From Allosaccharopolyspora coralli (lineage in GTDB: Bacteria > Actinomycetota > Actinomycetes > Mycobacteriales > Pseudonocardiaceae): DNA of 64,000 bases. The stretch is taken from the NCBI RefSeq assembly GCF_009664835.1, contig NZ_CP045929.1:4216001-4280000 (forward strand). Direction: 5' to 3'. Positions 63,064-64,000 of this stretch are shown one piece after another; position 1 is the first letter of the stretch, and every line of letters begins with the position of its first letter. The notes below the pieces were generated by a model. The model did not search any database and was not told the DNA's origin. It saw only the letters and a list, made by a program, of their open reading frames with translations. Both the position numbers and the translations under genes were made by a program.

Positions 63064-64000
63064 TACAGGTGGGCGAGCGCGATCTGCTCGCCGAGGCCGA
63101 CGAGCAGCGGCACGACGTTCGCCATGCTGCGCTCCACATCGGGTTCCAGGTCGGCCAGCGCGTACGCACCCGAGATCCCCGCGTCGCGCATCTGCTCGGG
63201 AGTGATGCCGCAACTGCCCGCCACGGCGATGACCGGGGTCCCCGCCGCACTCGCTCGCGCGGCGACCCCGGCGGGAGCCTTGCCTCGCAGCGTCTGTTCG
63301 TCGAGCGCGCCCTCCCCGGTGAGGACGAGCCCGGCCCCCGCGAGGTGGCCGTCGAACCCGACGAACTCGAGCACCACGTCCACTCCCGGCCGACGCTGAG
63401 CGGACAGTGCCGCCAGCGCGGCGAATCCCACCCCGCCCGCGGCGCCCGCGCCGGGCTCGGCAGTGAAGTCCTTGCCTACCTCGTCGGAGACCCGTCGGCC
63501 CCATGATTTCAAAGCGGTGTCGAGCAGCTTGACCTGAGCAGTGTCGGCGCCTTTCTGCGGGCCGTACACCCGGGCGGCACCGAACTCACCGGTCAGCGGA
63601 TTGTCCACATCGGCCGCGAGAATGACCTGTGTTTCGGCCAGGCGGGAATCGAGCCCGGAAAAGTCCACTTCGGACACTTCCAGCAGGCCCGCGCCGCACG
63701 TCATCACCGGCGCTCCGCCGTCGCCCTTGATGCGGGCACCGAGCGCGGCGAGCATGCCGGCACCGCCGTCGTTGGAGGCACTGCCACCGACGCCGAGCAC
63801 GATCGTGCGCGCACCCTCGTCGAGCGCGGCGCGGATCAGCTCACCGGTGCCGAAGCTGGACGCCGTCATCGGCGCGACCTCGCCGGGCGCCAACAGACTG
63901 AGACCGGACGCCGCCGCCAGCTCCACGACCGCGGTCTCGTCGTGGACGGCGATGGCCGAGTCCACGATGACGCCCGTCGGCCCGGTCGCCCGGACCGGCA
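63063..64000 (-). CDS. glxK: Glycerate kinase (GlxK type I, partial)
   Basis: ATP-dependent kinase producing 2- or 3-phosphoglycerate from glycerate. The 312 visible codons run off the right window edge: RATGPTGVIVDSAIAVHDETAVVELAAASGLSLL, TSSFGTGELIRAALDEGARTIVLGVGGSASNDGGAGMLAALG, AADVDNPLTGEFGAARVYGPQKGA, GAAGGVGFAALAAL, LTGEGALDEQTLRGKAPAGVAARA and AVAGSCGITPEQM are diagnostic for the GlxK/GarK family. Stop TAA (63063-63065) abuts the repeat hybrid. Confidence 0.95.
   Translation of the reverse strand, partial: PVRATGPTGVIVDSAIAVHDETAVVELAAASGLSLLAPGEVAPMTASSFGTGELIRAALDEGARTIVLGVGGSASNDGGAGMLAALGARIKGDGGAPVMTCGAGLLEVSEVDFSGLDSRLAETQVILAADVDNPLTGEFGAARVYGPQKGADTAQVKLLDTALKSWGRRVSDEVGKDFTAEPGAGAAGGVGFAALAALSAQRRPGVDVVLEFVGFDGHLAGAGLVLTGEGALDEQTLRGKAPAGVAARASAAGTPVIAVAGSCGITPEQMRDAGISGAYALADLEPDVERSMANVVPLLVGLGEQIALAHL

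Overview
This is a high-GC actinobacterial chromosome segment of typical housekeeping character, most likely from the Pseudonocardiaceae (Saccharomonospora, Prauserella or Amycolatopsis relatives). The reasons are the GC-rich coding style, WhiB and BldM-type regulators, a GroEL1 with a His-rich tail, LGFP repeats, Ser/Thr kinases with extracellular tails, and gene order. No rRNA, tRNA, phage, CRISPR or complete insertion sequence was seen. Two blocks that are far apart in Mycobacterium tuberculosis lie together here: a block matching Rv0948c-Rv0957 (chorismate mutase, uvrD1/pcrA, M23 peptidase, sucC, sucD, 34-kDa antigen homologue, perM, purN, purH) and a block matching Rv3394c-Rv3421c (imuB, imuA', guaA, choD-like, guaB3, guaB2, DUF5319, rsdA, sigD, whiB3, groEL1, groES, tsaD, rimI, tsaB).

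Layout. 1-5 kb: SOS mutasome operon imuA'-imuB-dnaE2 (minus strand) with two perfect LexA boxes around its promoter. 5-12.5 kb: purN-purH, perM, a DUF5336 membrane protein and sucC-sucD (all minus). 12.7-20.8 kb: an unknown polytopic membrane protein, an M23 peptidase with a structured leader, a broken methyltransferase gene, pcrA, a DedA protein, and chorismate mutase behind an aromatic-rich leader peptide with an attenuator. 20.8-26.5 kb: hydroxybutyrate dehydrogenase plus MHS transporter, a small membrane protein, a PIG-L deacetylase and two single-pass membrane proteins. 26.9-30 kb: two tandem Ser/Thr kinases. 30-37.2 kb: LysR/EamA pair, secreted protein, cutA and a PspC-type envelope-stress cluster (response regulator, PspC histidine kinase, divergent PspC protein and a small membrane protein). 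37.2-44.7 kb: guanine nucleotide block (guaA, guaB3, guaB2) with a GMC oxidoreductase and a DUF5319 protein. 45-50.3 kb: regulatory cluster sigD-rsdA, bldM-like, MerR-like, whiB3. 50.5-60 kb: groEL1, CIRCE-controlled groES, then an insertion (two PhoD phosphatases, a YdcF protein and a large secreted sugar dehydrogenase with LGFP repeats). 60.3-64 kb: tsaD-rimI-tsaB and a glycerate kinase cut by the window edge.

The most unusual aspect is the intergenic DNA. Five families of recurring structured elements, labelled here A to E, occupy the spaces after genes, often within 0-10 nt of a stop codon. Family A is a 32-bp palindrome followed by DnaA-box-like sequence. B is a 17-18-bp hairpin with a T5/A5 run inside the stem. 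C is a 45-50-bp interrupted hairpin. D is an element of about 215 bp with terminal inverted repeats and a multibranch fold, plus miniature copies. E is a hairpin of about 100 nt whose 16-bp outer stem changes in a compensated way between copies while a 9-nt/9-nt internal loop stays constant. D and E often sit side by side, and a D/E hybrid marks a break in gene order next to tsaB. The second main candidate for an undescribed system is the Phe/Tyr/Trp-rich leader peptide and terminator/antiterminator in front of chorismate mutase.
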